Of a stretch of 64,000 nt of DNA, positions 35,186-44,110 are shown piece by piece. This stretch comes from Nitrososphaeria archaeon. GTDB taxonomy: Archaea; Thermoproteota; Nitrososphaeria; Conexivisphaerales; DTJL01. Every line of letters starts with the position of its first letter. The stretch's first letter is position 1. The translations under genes were made by a program, and so were the position numbers. The DNA lies in the NCBI GenBank assembly GCA_029775965.1, contig JARVJU010000001.1:62001-126000 (forward strand), given 5' to 3'. The notes under the pieces were generated by a model. It had not been told where the DNA came from, ran no database searches, and saw nothing but the letters and a program-made list of their open reading frames with translations.

Positions 35186-35947
35186 GTGGAACTAGCTCAG
35201 AAGACGGTCGAAGCCCTTCAAAAGCTCGGTCTTTCTGATTATGAAATAAAAGCTTACATTTCACTTCTGCAGTACGGTGCTCAGACAGCTGCAGAAGTTA
35301 GTCGTCACTCATCTGTACCATATTCGAAGGTCTACGAGGTTCTTGGAAGACTTGAAACTAAGGGATGGGTGGAAAGCGATGTCAGCAGGCCGAGCAAGTA
35401 TTATCCAAAGTCTCCTGATGCTGCGTTGCAATCATTCAGACTGCAGAGAGAGAACGAGTATAAAATGTATGAAGAGATAATAGCCAAAGAACTCATGCCA
35501 ATCTATGAAAAGAGGGATATAAAGGAGAGGCCGGAAGTATGGATAGTTAAGGGCGAGTTTAACATATATGGTAAAATCTCCGAGATGCTGTCTGATACAA
35601 AGCAAGAGCTGATGGTTGCACTGCCTGGAGACCCGGGCTCTCTATCGAAAGGGGCCATTGATCAGCTAAAAGAACTGGGAGCAAGAGGAATTAGTGTCTC
35701 GGTACTGCTGTCGGATGTAAGCATGGCCACACTTGTCAAGTCTACAATACCGCAAATTCAGGTGAGAATAAGGGATGGCATGTTCGGCGGCGGTCTTGTT
35801 TGTGACGCAAAACAGGTCATGCTCCTGCTTGGTGAAAGTCGAGAAAGAAATCCGAACCTAGCGATCTGGGCAGATCATCCAGGTCTGGCTATGATAGCAA
35901 AGAGTTATTTCGAATCCTTATGGTCTACATCAAGACCCCTAGCATAG
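35186..35947 (+). CDS. TrmB-family transcriptional regulator
   Basis: The N-terminal winged helix LGLSDYEIKAYISLLQYG ... VPYSKVYEVLGRLETKGWVE is the TrmB consensus. The C-terminal half (about 110-250) resembles the TrmB effector-binding region (VWIVKGEFNIYGKI). Such proteins often sense sugars or maltodextrins, but no sugar transporter is adjacent. GTG start. The next gene follows after 9 nt. Confidence 0.88.
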   Translation: MELAQKTVEALQKLGLSDYEIKAYISLLQYGAQTAAEVSRHSSVPYSKVYEVLGRLETKGWVESDVSRPSKYYPKSPDAALQSFRLQRENEYKMYEEIIAKELMPIYEKRDIKERPEVWIVKGEFNIYGKISEMLSDTKQELMVALPGDPGSLSKGAIDQLKELGARGISVSVLLSDVSMATLVKSTIPQIQVRIRDGMFGGGLVCDAKQVMLLLGESRERNPNLAIWADHPGLAMIAKSYFESLWSTSRPLA

Positions 35948-35956
35948 GGTTGTCTT

Positions 35957-36307
35957 TTGACAGAAAAAGAGCTTCAGCAGCTGTCATACGAGGTTGCCTC
36001 CATCCTAAAGATGGACAAAGAATTATTGTTACTCTATGGAAAGATGGTTGTTGAGGCGAGAGCCTTTACCAGAGAAGAAATTTTAGAACTCTCATCAGGC
36101 AGAAATAAAAATATAATAGATGAGATGCTTGCATCAGGACTGGTCATCCTGGCTAGAGATAAATATCAGCCTGTTCATCCAAGACTTGGTTTCAGCAACC
36201 TCTACAGGCTTGCTCTGCAAAAAGATATGGCAGTAAAAGCTGACAGGAACAGAATAGACACAATTATAGCCTATTTTGTGAAACGATGGGAAGAAGCACT
36301 TGGTTAG
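35957..36307 (+). CDS. Small helical protein, possible wHTH regulator
   Basis: 116 aa. The pattern TREEILELSSGRNKNIIDEMLASGLVILARDKYQPVHP reads like a helix-turn-helix with wing, but the match is weak. It follows TrmB by 9 nt with a TTG start and overlaps the next gene by 8 nt, so it is within the same operon and may modulate the regulator. Confidence 0.6.
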   Translation: MTEKELQQLSYEVASILKMDKELLLLYGKMVVEARAFTREEILELSSGRNKNIIDEMLASGLVILARDKYQPVHPRLGFSNLYRLALQKDMAVKADRNRIDTIIAYFVKRWEEALG

Positions 36308-36761
36308 ACAGAATCGCTTTAATAGAGGGATTATGGTTGCAAGGGCAATGTCCTCTCAATTGACAGAATGCAGGCATAACGTAGTGTATGCTGGAGTAAT
36401 AAATCTGATACGCGGTTTCGGTGTAATTGGGACGATCGATGCGTGGACCTGTACTCTGTGCAATGAAATATGGTGTGATGAAAGGAGACTGGGTGTTCAG
36501 GAAATCCCCTCGGAGGTAGGACTTCCTAAAAGGATAGATGGTACAGAATGGGCCGTCATATTTTGTGATGACGGAGTGAAGACTGATTGGAATCTCGTAC
36601 AAGTAAAGAAGCGACAGGAACTTGATCATAGTTGCGCAGTATCTTCTGGATGTAATGTCAAAGTTGAAGATGATTGGAGTCTTACCTGTACAACTGAACA
36701 GCACATAACCCACAGGCTTATACTTGTCAGAAACTCACTGAACAAGAATGTATATGTATAA
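36300..36761 (+). CDS. Hypothetical protein with zinc-ribbon-like cysteines
   Basis: 153 aa from the TTG start; ATG 36333 is an alternative. It contains CRHNVVYAG and CTLCNEIWCD, which could form a metal site, and a second Cys cluster near the C-terminus (CAVSSGCNVK, LTCTTEQH). No family was recognised. It overlaps the previous gene by 8 nt. The opposite-strand ORF 36264-36713 is judged a shadow. Confidence 0.55.
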   Translation: MVRQNRFNRGIMVARAMSSQLTECRHNVVYAGVINLIRGFGVIGTIDAWTCTLCNEIWCDERRLGVQEIPSEVGLPKRIDGTEWAVIFCDDGVKTDWNLVQVKKRQELDHSCAVSSGCNVKVEDDWSLTCTTEQHITHRLILVRNSLNKNVYV

Positions 36762-36776
36762 GGGTGGCTGGAAGCT

Positions 36777-37133
36777 TTGAAAGCCAATAGCTACGCATCT
36801 ATTACTGGCATTATAGCATCATTATCATACGCATTCCTATTCGCAAATGGCATAGGCTTACCCCTAGCCTTTGTCAGTCTGCTATTCTTTGTTCTCAGAT
36901 TGATCACATCTCTCTCTTTATTTATCAACTCAAAAAAGACGATATACCTAGCTATAGTCTCCTCCTTCATCGGTCTGGCGTACCTTTTTGCAATAGTGCT
37001 GGATTCTTTTAATGTCTACCCATACATAACAATTGTGCTGGAGCTAGCATCAATAGTTTTGGCTAGCTATGCATTTACAAAGATGGGAAGAACCAAGGAA
37101 CCGAGTCCTCTTGATATGCCAGTGTATGGATAA
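36777..37133 (+). CDS. Small membrane protein, 118 aa
   Basis: About four hydrophobic helices (for example ASITGIIASLSYAFLFANGI and TIYLAIVSSFIGLAYLFAIV), followed by a short cytosolic tail. No family was recognised. TTG start. The next gene begins on the base after its stop, so they share a transcript. Confidence 0.6.
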   Translation: MKANSYASITGIIASLSYAFLFANGIGLPLAFVSLLFFVLRLITSLSLFINSKKTIYLAIVSSFIGLAYLFAIVLDSFNVYPYITIVLELASIVLASYAFTKMGRTKEPSPLDMPVYG

Positions 37134-37439
37134 GTGATGAATATGGAGATATATGTCACAGAAGCCCACATGGGTTCGGTTGCAGGTTTTCTAAAGGGAT
37201 ACATAATGATTGATGGTTCCAAATTCAGGTTTAAGGGTGTTGTATTTGGCAGGGTAGGAGGGCACAACGTAGTAATAAAGTTCATGCCATCATCATTGAG
37301 AGCTCTAAGGGAGAAGGGCATGGATGCTGAGGATCTGTCTCTTAAAGTTCAGCAGGAGATAGTTCAGGGTAACTTTGAGCCAACACCAAACGCTAGGCAT
37401 ACTGCAGACCCTACCATAGGGCCTGCCAACAAACAATAG
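37134..37439 (+). CDS. Hypothetical protein, 101 aa
   Basis: GTG start followed by an ATG. A compact N-terminal alpha/beta region (MEIYVTEAHMGSVAGFLKGYIMIDG) and a disordered tail. No family was recognised. It abuts the membrane protein gene and converges with the next minus-strand gene after a 7-nt gap. Confidence 0.6.
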   Translation: MMNMEIYVTEAHMGSVAGFLKGYIMIDGSKFRFKGVVFGRVGGHNVVIKFMPSSLRALREKGMDAEDLSLKVQQEIVQGNFEPTPNARHTADPTIGPANKQ

Positions 37440-37446
37440 CCATACT

Positions 37447-37809
37447 CTAGATAGAATCTTGGGATGTTTTACTTCTACCCTTTCTTGCCTGCCTTCCAGC
37501 AGTAGCCCTCGTTCTCCTTGTTTTTCGGATCACTTGCCTTTCTTCTACTTTCGAGTCAGACTCTTGCTCATTTAGCTTAACAGATAATTCTGATGCATGT
37601 GTGATAGGAGTCTGCGCTTCCGGTACCACTTGATTTATCTCACTTATTTTTTGTTCAGCTGAATCTACAGCTATAGCTGTGTTAGTGATGGGAGCCTGTG
37701 AAATAGAAGCAACCATAGCCTTTGGTCTCACCTTTGTGAACAGTATCAATGCTACAGCTATGACAGATACCCCTAGCCCAAGTACAACATAGCCGATGAC
37801 ATCTACCAT
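37447..37809 (-). CDS. Single-pass membrane protein with basic tail
   Basis: One N-terminal transmembrane helix (VIGYVVLGLGVSVIAVALILF), a low-complexity Glu/Ser/Thr-rich middle and a strongly basic C-terminus (TRRTRATAGRQARKGRSK). No family was recognised. If the tail is cytosolic it could bind nucleic acid or acidic lipid, but that is only inference. Confidence 0.6.
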   Translation of the reverse strand: MVDVIGYVVLGLGVSVIAVALILFTKVRPKAMVASISQAPITNTAIAVDSAEQKISEINQVVPEAQTPITHASELSVKLNEQESDSKVEERQVIRKTRRTRATAGRQARKGRSKTSQDSI

Positions 37810-37933
37810 ATATCTTCGACCTGTTGATTGTTACTCCAGTTAAAATGCACGGAAGTCAATTCCCAATAACATAATACTCTTGGAACCTTGACGTGGGAAA
37901 CTGCCAAAAAGCTTCTTGATTACAAATTCAACT

Positions 37934-40036
37934 CTATCTGATCAGACTTAGCATTACATCTACATCATTTGTAGGCGATTCGCAACTGTGGTTCTTGCAG
38001 ACGTAGACGGTAGTTCTGTCATCCTTCTTATCAAGCTTGCTGACAAAGTCTGATGGTAGACCATCCTTTTTCAAGACTATAACAGAATTTGGTAAATATA
38101 AAGCTCTCAGCGCTTCTACGATCTTTCTTGTGGAATCATCATATATATCCCCAACTATAGCTATCTCGTAAAATTCACTAGCGTAAAGAATGAGAACATT
38201 CATAAAAAAGGTATGGCCAGTAGGTGAAGCTGCAGCGTATGGAAGGAGAAAGGAGAGCAGCTGTTCAAACTGTACACGAAGTTCTTCTTTAGCTGTTATC
38301 TTGTATAACCTCCAGAGATTGAGTGCCATTACAGAATTCCCGGACGGTATTGCCCCATCATGGGTCTCTTTTAGCCTCTTGACACCACCTTTAAGCTCAT
38401 CGCTGCTCTGGAAGTATCCACCCTCCTTTTCATCCCAGAAGTGCTGTGTTGCTAATTTATTCAGCTCTAACGCAGCATGCATGTATGACGGGTTAAATGT
38501 GGCCTCGTATAGTTCGATGCATGCCCAGATCATGTATGCATAATCATCTAAAAAACCTGGTATTGCTGCCTCATTATCAGCATATCTGTGAAATAGTTTT
38601 CCATCAAATGTCATCCTCTTATTTATAAAGTTGTAGCAATCTATCGCCCGCTTGAGATAAATATCATCGCCCAGCATACTTGATGCTCTAGCTAGAGCCA
38701 CTATCATGATAGCATTCCAATCCGCAAGGACCTTTGTATCTTTGGCTGGTCTTACTCTTCTATTTCTTGCCTTCAGCAGCAGTGCTCTTGCAGATTCTAT
38801 CATTCGAGCAATATCATCTTCACTAGCACCAAGCTCTTTGGCAAGCTCTTCAGCCTTCATTTTCCTGTGTAATATGTATCTTTCATGACTGATCAGAACC
38901 TTTTCTGCTGCCATATAGTAGTGTATGGCTACCTTTGCCATGTCATCTCCCAAAATCTCTTTTATTTCAGATTCTGTCCATAGATAGAATTTACCCTCTT
39001 CACCCTCGCTATCTGCGTCTTCGGAAGAGTAAAAGGCACCCTCCTCATTTCTCATATCTCTGAATACATATTCTGCAATCTCCCTCGCTACGAGAGCAAA
39101 TTCTTGGTTGCCAGTTGCCTTATAGGCGTCAGTATAAGCAATTATCATCAGTGCCTGATCATAAAGCATCTTTTCGAAGTGAGGAATCATCCACCTCGCA
39201 TCTGTTGAATACCTATGGAATCCGTAACCAAGCTGGTCAAATATTCCTCCTTCTCGCATCTTCTTTAGTGTTCTTTCAACCATCACCAGGGCTGCCTTAT
39301 CCTTCTTTACCTTCCAGTAAGTCAGCAGAAAAAGTATGTACGCAGGCATTGGAAACTTGGGCGAATCCCCAAAGCCTCCATGCTGATCATCAAATGTTGC
39401 AAGAAGGTCTGCGTAGGCATCCTGAACATATCTATCATATGGACCTTTAACATCAGATTTTAATTGCAGGTTTCTGCTTAGCAACTCGACAGTCCTTTCA
39501 GCCTGAGATACAACCTGCCTTCTCTTTTCCTTCCACAGCTCCTCTACCTGATTTATCAGCTCGATAATCCCCCTCATCCCCATCGTTGAAACTTTAGGAA
39601 TGTATGTGGCAGCAAAGAAAGGCTTTCTGTTCGGTGTCATTATTATGGTAAGTGGCCATCCCCCAGTTCCAGTCATCATCTGGGATACACTCATGTAATA
39701 GTTATCGATGTCAGGCCTCTCCTCCCTGTCCACCTTTATATTTACAAAGACCTTATTCATAAGTTCGGCTACTTCGGTGTCTTGAAAACATTCTTCCTCC
39801 ATCCTATGACACCAATGGCAGGCTGAATAACCTATGGAGAGGAAGATGGGCTTATCTTCCTTCATAGCCTTCTCAAATGCTTCGTCACACCAAGGATACC
39901 AGTCAACAGGGTTGTAGGCATGCTGCAGGAGATAGGGGCTTTTTTCGTTTATCAATCTGTTTGGCTTCTTCTCCTTGATATCCATAACCTGCAACATGAA
40001 GATTCTTCCCATATTAATGTATGATGGAGATATCAT
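37934..40036 (-). CDS. DUF255/YyaL thioredoxin-domain protein
   Basis: An N-terminal thioredoxin-like domain ([17 protein letters not shown] ... SACHWCHRM) is followed by an alpha/alpha-toroid domain rich in [12 protein letters not shown] and [10 protein letters not shown] motifs, the conserved YyaL/SSP411 arrangement. 700 aa is normal. The biochemical function of the family is not settled. The start is probably one of the Mets just before [10 protein letters not shown] (ORF residues 14 or 18), since the conserved region begins there. Confidence 0.88.
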   Translation of the reverse strand: MISPSYINMGRIFMLQVMDIKEKKPNRLINEKSPYLLQHAYNPVDWYPWCDEAFEKAMKEDKPIFLSIGYSACHWCHRMEEECFQDTEVAELMNKVFVNIKVDREERPDIDNYYMSVSQMMTGTGGWPLTIIMTPNRKPFFAATYIPKVSTMGMRGIIELINQVEELWKEKRRQVVSQAERTVELLSRNLQLKSDVKGPYDRYVQDAYADLLATFDDQHGGFGDSPKFPMPAYILFLLTYWKVKKDKAALVMVERTLKKMREGGIFDQLGYGFHRYSTDARWMIPHFEKMLYDQALMIIAYTDAYKATGNQEFALVAREIAEYVFRDMRNEEGAFYSSEDADSEGEEGKFYLWTESEIKEILGDDMAKVAIHYYMAAEKVLISHERYILHRKMKAEELAKELGASEDDIARMIESARALLLKARNRRVRPAKDTKVLADWNAIMIVALARASSMLGDDIYLKRAIDCYNFINKRMTFDGKLFHRYADNEAAIPGFLDDYAYMIWACIELYEATFNPSYMHAALELNKLATQHFWDEKEGGYFQSSDELKGGVKRLKETHDGAIPSGNSVMALNLWRLYKITAKEELRVQFEQLLSFLLPYAAASPTGHTFFMNVLILYASEFYEIAIVGDIYDDSTRKIVEALRALYLPNSVIVLKKDGLPSDFVSKLDKKDDRTTVYVCKNHSCESPTNDVDVMLSLIR

Positions 40037-40126
40037 GCAGAGTATTCAAAAAAGTTCAACTTTGGTACCTTTTATCACATAAGATTTTTATACCTATGTG
40101 TAAGAGCTTTTTTATAGGTCATTAAT

Positions 40127-40555
40127 ATGGTTCGTGAAGTTGGCTATAAGACAAAACCAATTGACCCTGCCTTTCTGCAGAAAGAGGATGAATTTCCTGT
40201 TACAGGAGAGCATTATGGTCACAAGGTTAGAGCTGAAGGAAAGGTAAGGATGGATGGTGATGGCAAGCCCTATCCTACTGCGCTGGGAATTCATGGTACG
40301 AGTGTGGCTGTAGACTGGGAGGCGTGTGCTGCTGATGGTGTATGTATGGACGTCTGCCCTGTTAACGTATTCGAATGGTTCCTCAATCCCGGCCAGGCGG
40401 GAACTGGTAAGGACAAAGTACTCCAGCCAGGTACGGATGAATATAACAAGTACAGATGTGATAAATCTGACCCGATTAGAGAACAAGATTGCATATTCTG
40501 CATGGCCTGTGAGACAAGTTGTCCCACAGGAGCCATAAAGATAACCTCTCCCTAG
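40127..40555 (+). CDS. Zinc-containing dicluster ferredoxin
   Basis: The extended N-terminus (GEHYGHKVR) carries histidines like the zinc-binding extension of Sulfolobus/Thermoplasma ferredoxins. The cluster region shows CAADGVCMDVCPVNVF and CIFCMACETSCPTGAIKI, two Fe-S motifs. Likely electron acceptor for 2-oxoacid:ferredoxin oxidoreductases. Normal length (142 aa). It is divergent from the YyaL gene and converges on aconitase with a 2-nt gap. Confidence 0.92.
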   Translation: MVREVGYKTKPIDPAFLQKEDEFPVTGEHYGHKVRAEGKVRMDGDGKPYPTALGIHGTSVAVDWEACAADGVCMDVCPVNVFEWFLNPGQAGTGKDKVLQPGTDEYNKYRCDKSDPIREQDCIFCMACETSCPTGAIKITSP

Positions 40556-40557
40556 CC

Positions 40558-43281
40558 TTAGCCTTTATTTTCTAATAATTTTCGGAATATATACGGAAGT
40601 ATGCCTCCATTCTGATAGTAAAGTAGCTCTGTCTGGTTGTCTATTCTTGCAGTAACGTCGAACTCTGTGCTCTTTCCGTTCTTCTTCACCCTTACCTTAA
40701 GAGTTTCCTGTGGCTTGCTCATCTTTGCAATTCCTTGTATATCATAAATTTCGTCACCACTCAGCCCTAGACTCTTCCAGCTTTGTCCGTTCTGGAACTC
40801 CAATGGTAATATACCCATGGCCACAAGGTTGCTTCTGTGAATCCTCTCAAAGCTCTCTGCTATTACAGCCCTTACTCCCAGAAGTTGAGGGGCCTTTGCT
40901 GCCCAGTCTCTTGAGCTACCTGCGCCGTATTGTTTTCCTGCAAGCACTATCAGAGGAACATTCTCTTGAGCATATTTCATAGCTGCCTCATAGATGGTCA
41001 TAAGCTCTCCTGATGGAAAATGAGTAGTCCACCCTCCCTCTTTGCCTTTAGCTATTATATTCCTTAGCCTGATGTTGCTAAAGCCACCCCTGACCATCAC
41101 TTCATGATTACCTCTCCTGCTTCCGTAAGTACTGAAATCAACTATATCTATGCCATGCTCTCTCAGATATAACCCGGCAGGGCTTTCATAAGGAATGGTA
41201 CCGGCTGGGGATATGTGGTCTGTGGTCACCTTATCCTCAAATACAGCAAGCACTCTCCCATTCTTTATATCACTTTTATTTTGCTCTGCAAGATTCTGCT
41301 TGAACCATGGAGGCTGTCTTATGTATGTTGAGGTATCATCCCATGCGAAGACATCGCCTTCTACGAACCTGAGAGACTTCCATCTTTCATCCCCCTCCAG
41401 TGCATCAGAGTAGCGTTTGGTATACAGTTCTGGATTGAGCGAGGTATCAACCTTATCCTTAATCTCCTTTACAGAAGGCCATATATCTTTAAGATAGATA
41501 TCTCTACCGTCTCTTCCTCTACCCAGGGGTTGCCTGTAAAAGTCAAATGTGATTTTCCCCGCAAGAGCGTATGCGACAACAAGCATTGGAGAAGTTAGGA
41601 ATGATCCTTTTGCCAGCGGATGAATCCTTCCGTCGAAGTTTCTGTTTCCACTGAGCACTGCTACAGCGTATAGATCCCTTTGTTTGATCTCAGCCTCTAT
41701 TTCTGGTGCAAGAGGTCCGCTGTTTCCTATGCATGTGGTGCAGCCATATCCGACAACCGTAAAACCTAGCCGGTCAAGATAGGGAAGAAGACCAGAGTTT
41801 TCTAGATAATCTGTGACAACCCTGGAACCAGGAGCCATGCTTGTTTTAACATATCTCTTGGGTGCAAGCCCTAATTCTGCTGCCTTCCTAGCCATCAGTG
41901 CTGCACCAAGCATAACAGTAGGGTTAGATGTGTTTGTGCAGCTTGTAATTGCAGCTATAACCACAGAACCATCATCAATCCCATCACTTGACTTTGATAC
42001 CTGTACCTGATTGCCATAACCAACAAGTTCGAAACCGTTATCCGCTATACTAGATGCTGGGAAATTGTTGTTTCTTTTCTTCTTTCTGTACTCATTGATT
42101 ATAGCCTCTACCATAGACGGGGCGTCCTTTAGAGGAATTCTCTCGTCCGGATTTCTTGGTCCTGCGATTGATGGCTCTACCTCCTCCAATCTTATTTTGA
42201 CTACATCGGAATACTTGGGCATATGAGAATCTGGTGAGTAAAAGAATCCGAACTGTTTTGAGTATTTTTCTACAAATAAAACATGCTCCATGCTTCTTCC
42301 TGTGCCCTGAAGGTACCTCAATGTGGCGTCATCAACCGGGGCGAAGCCTACAGTTGCACCATACTCGGGTGACATATTTCCTATTGTAGCTCTGTCAGCA
42401 ACAGTAAGGTTGGAGAAGCCGTCACCAAAGTATTCCACGAACTGTCCTACCACGCCTTTCTTTCTTAATCTTTCAGTCACTGTGAGCACGAGGTCAGTAG
42501 GCGTTGCGCCTTCTTGTAGCTCGCCAGTTATCTCAACACCAACCACTGATGGTATGGGCATATGATATGGCTCTCCAAGCATAACTGCCTCTGCCTCAAT
42601 TCCTCCTACACCCCAGCCAAGCACCCCCATTCCGTTCACCATTGTAGTATGCGAATCAGTTCCTACAAGTGTGTCAGGAAAGGCAGACAGTATCCCTTCT
42701 TCATCACGAAGTGATATAACTGTTGACAGGTATTCAAGGTTGACCTGATGACATATTCCTTTACCGGGTGGGAATATTCTCATGTTTGTGAATGAGTTCT
42801 GCGCCCATCTCAGTAGAGAATACCTTTCAGAATTCCTCTCATATTCTTTTGACAGGTTGATAAAGATAGAGTCATCTCTGGCCCAGCTATCAACCTGAAC
42901 AGAATGGTCTATTATAAGGTCAACTGGTACCTTTGAATTTACTTTTCTAGGATCCAAACCCCTCTCGCTGACAGCATCCCTCAGTGCTGCCAGATCTACT
43001 ATTAGAGGTACACCAGTATAATCCTGTAAAAGTACCCTAGAAGGCATAAAGGGTAGCTCTTTCCCTACACTCTTTGGCCAGTGGATCAGTTCGTCTGCAG
43101 CCTCTCCAGCGCCGTGCACCTTACCTGAGAAGCGTAAGGCATTCTCCAGCAGAATCCTGATCGAATAAGGAAGTGAGTCTACATCCACCCCTTCTTTTTT
43201 TAACTTTGTAATATCATAGACAACAGCCTTACCTTTGTGTGTTTCCATGCTCGACTTCGTAAACTCATACCCGAATGGCAT
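40558..43281 (-). CDS. acnA: Aconitate hydratase (AcnA type)
   Basis: TCA-cycle citrate/isocitrate isomerase. The TSCTNTSNP and GCTTCIGNSGPL motifs hold the 4Fe-4S cysteines, GTDSHTTMVNG is present, and the swivel domain has AGKQYGAGSSRDWAAK. 907 aa is the AcnA length. It uses an ATG. A dedicated 2-nt gap separates it from the convergent ferredoxin gene. Confidence 0.96.
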   Translation of the reverse strand: MPFGYEFTKSSMETHKGKAVVYDITKLKKEGVDVDSLPYSIRILLENALRFSGKVHGAGEAADELIHWPKSVGKELPFMPSRVLLQDYTGVPLIVDLAALRDAVSERGLDPRKVNSKVPVDLIIDHSVQVDSWARDDSIFINLSKEYERNSERYSLLRWAQNSFTNMRIFPPGKGICHQVNLEYLSTVISLRDEEGILSAFPDTLVGTDSHTTMVNGMGVLGWGVGGIEAEAVMLGEPYHMPIPSVVGVEITGELQEGATPTDLVLTVTERLRKKGVVGQFVEYFGDGFSNLTVADRATIGNMSPEYGATVGFAPVDDATLRYLQGTGRSMEHVLFVEKYSKQFGFFYSPDSHMPKYSDVVKIRLEEVEPSIAGPRNPDERIPLKDAPSMVEAIINEYRKKKRNNNFPASSIADNGFELVGYGNQVQVSKSSDGIDDGSVVIAAITSCTNTSNPTVMLGAALMARKAAELGLAPKRYVKTSMAPGSRVVTDYLENSGLLPYLDRLGFTVVGYGCTTCIGNSGPLAPEIEAEIKQRDLYAVAVLSGNRNFDGRIHPLAKGSFLTSPMLVVAYALAGKITFDFYRQPLGRGRDGRDIYLKDIWPSVKEIKDKVDTSLNPELYTKRYSDALEGDERWKSLRFVEGDVFAWDDTSTYIRQPPWFKQNLAEQNKSDIKNGRVLAVFEDKVTTDHISPAGTIPYESPAGLYLREHGIDIVDFSTYGSRRGNHEVMVRGGFSNIRLRNIIAKGKEGGWTTHFPSGELMTIYEAAMKYAQENVPLIVLAGKQYGAGSSRDWAAKAPQLLGVRAVIAESFERIHRSNLVAMGILPLEFQNGQSWKSLGLSGDEIYDIQGIAKMSKPQETLKVRVKKNGKSTEFDVTARIDNQTELLYYQNGGILPYIFRKLLENKG

Positions 43282-43360
43282 GCCATCATTTAACCAACAC
43301 TCAGCATATAAACTTCTTGATAGAATAAGCTAGCCTATCATCAAAAAGGTAAAGCAATGC

Positions 43361-43645
43361 CTAGCTTTTCAGAGATTCCTCAATCGCTTTTGCCAGTCTT
43401 ATATCTCTCATCGTTATGCCTCCCTCGTCATGGCTCTGCAAAGCAAGCTTTACTGTGGTGTACCTAACATGGATATCTGGGTGATGTTCAAGCTTCTCTG
43501 CTATCTTCGCCACTTCATTTATAAATTCAATCCCATCCATAAACTCCCTGAATTTGAAGGTTTTAGTTATAAAATCTCCCTCAGTATTCCACCCCTTAAG
43601 TTCTGCAAGGTACTTTTCTAATTTATCCGCCGTCAGCTTTGCCAC
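43361..43645 (-). CDS. Pterin-4a-carbinolamine dehydratase (PCD/DCoH)
   Basis: A 94-aa single-domain protein with the signature EKLEHHPDIHVRYTTVKLALQSHDEGG, including the conserved His-His and His residues. It dehydrates 4a-hydroxytetrahydropterin. No aromatic-amino-acid hydroxylase is in the window, so in archaea a role in pterin salvage or another pterin reaction is more likely. Confidence 0.92.
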   Translation of the reverse strand: MAKLTADKLEKYLAELKGWNTEGDFITKTFKFREFMDGIEFINEVAKIAEKLEHHPDIHVRYTTVKLALQSHDEGGITMRDIRLAKAIEESLKS

Positions 43646-43720
43646 ACAGAAATATCTTTCTGACGTTACTTATAAGAATATCCTCACGCTTATATACCAT
43701 CTGTACCGAGATCAAGAGTT

Positions 43721-44110
43721 ATGAAGATAGGCGCAGTTGTTGACGAAGATGGAAATTTAACACCTCTTGATGCTGGTCAGAATATAGCTATAATCTTTGA
43801 AGGTAAAGTAAGAAGCCTATCAAACCCTGGCTATGGGATACCTCATGGAGGAAAGGAGCTGGCCATGGATGTGATACTGAAGAACAAAGTAGATGCTGTC
43901 GTAGTAAGACAGGGGTTTCTTTGTCCATGTTCATATAAGATGTCTTTTGGAAAGTTGAAGTATCTCTATACTAAGCATGATAACATCAATGAACTTCTGT
44001 CTGATGAATCAAGCATACCTAAAAGCCTACTCGATGAATTAGAACCCAATACCTATGCAGAAGAGCATCATCATTCGTCTAACGTGCACCTGAACCTTCC
44101 AAAAGTTTAG
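43721..44110 (+). CDS. NifX/NifB-like (dinitrogenase cofactor fold) small protein
   Basis: 129 aa. The opening MKIGAVVDEDG, an adjacent VRSLSNP strand and VILKNKVDAVVVRQG resemble the RNase-H-like NifX/NafY family that carries metal cofactors. Here GFLCPCSYKMS adds two cysteines and the C-terminal EEHHHSSNVH adds histidines. No nif genes are in the window. The tail overlaps the convergent CoA ligase gene by 32 nt. The family call is tentative. Confidence 0.45.
   Translation: MKIGAVVDEDGNLTPLDAGQNIAIIFEGKVRSLSNPGYGIPHGGKELAMDVILKNKVDAVVVRQGFLCPCSYKMSFGKLKYLYTKHDNINELLSDESSIPKSLLDELEPNTYAEEHHHSSNVHLNLPKV

Noticed and set aside
36264-36713. 149-aa minus-strand ORF
   Set aside because: It is antisense to the better supported cysteine-containing plus-strand gene, and its sequence has no domain pattern.
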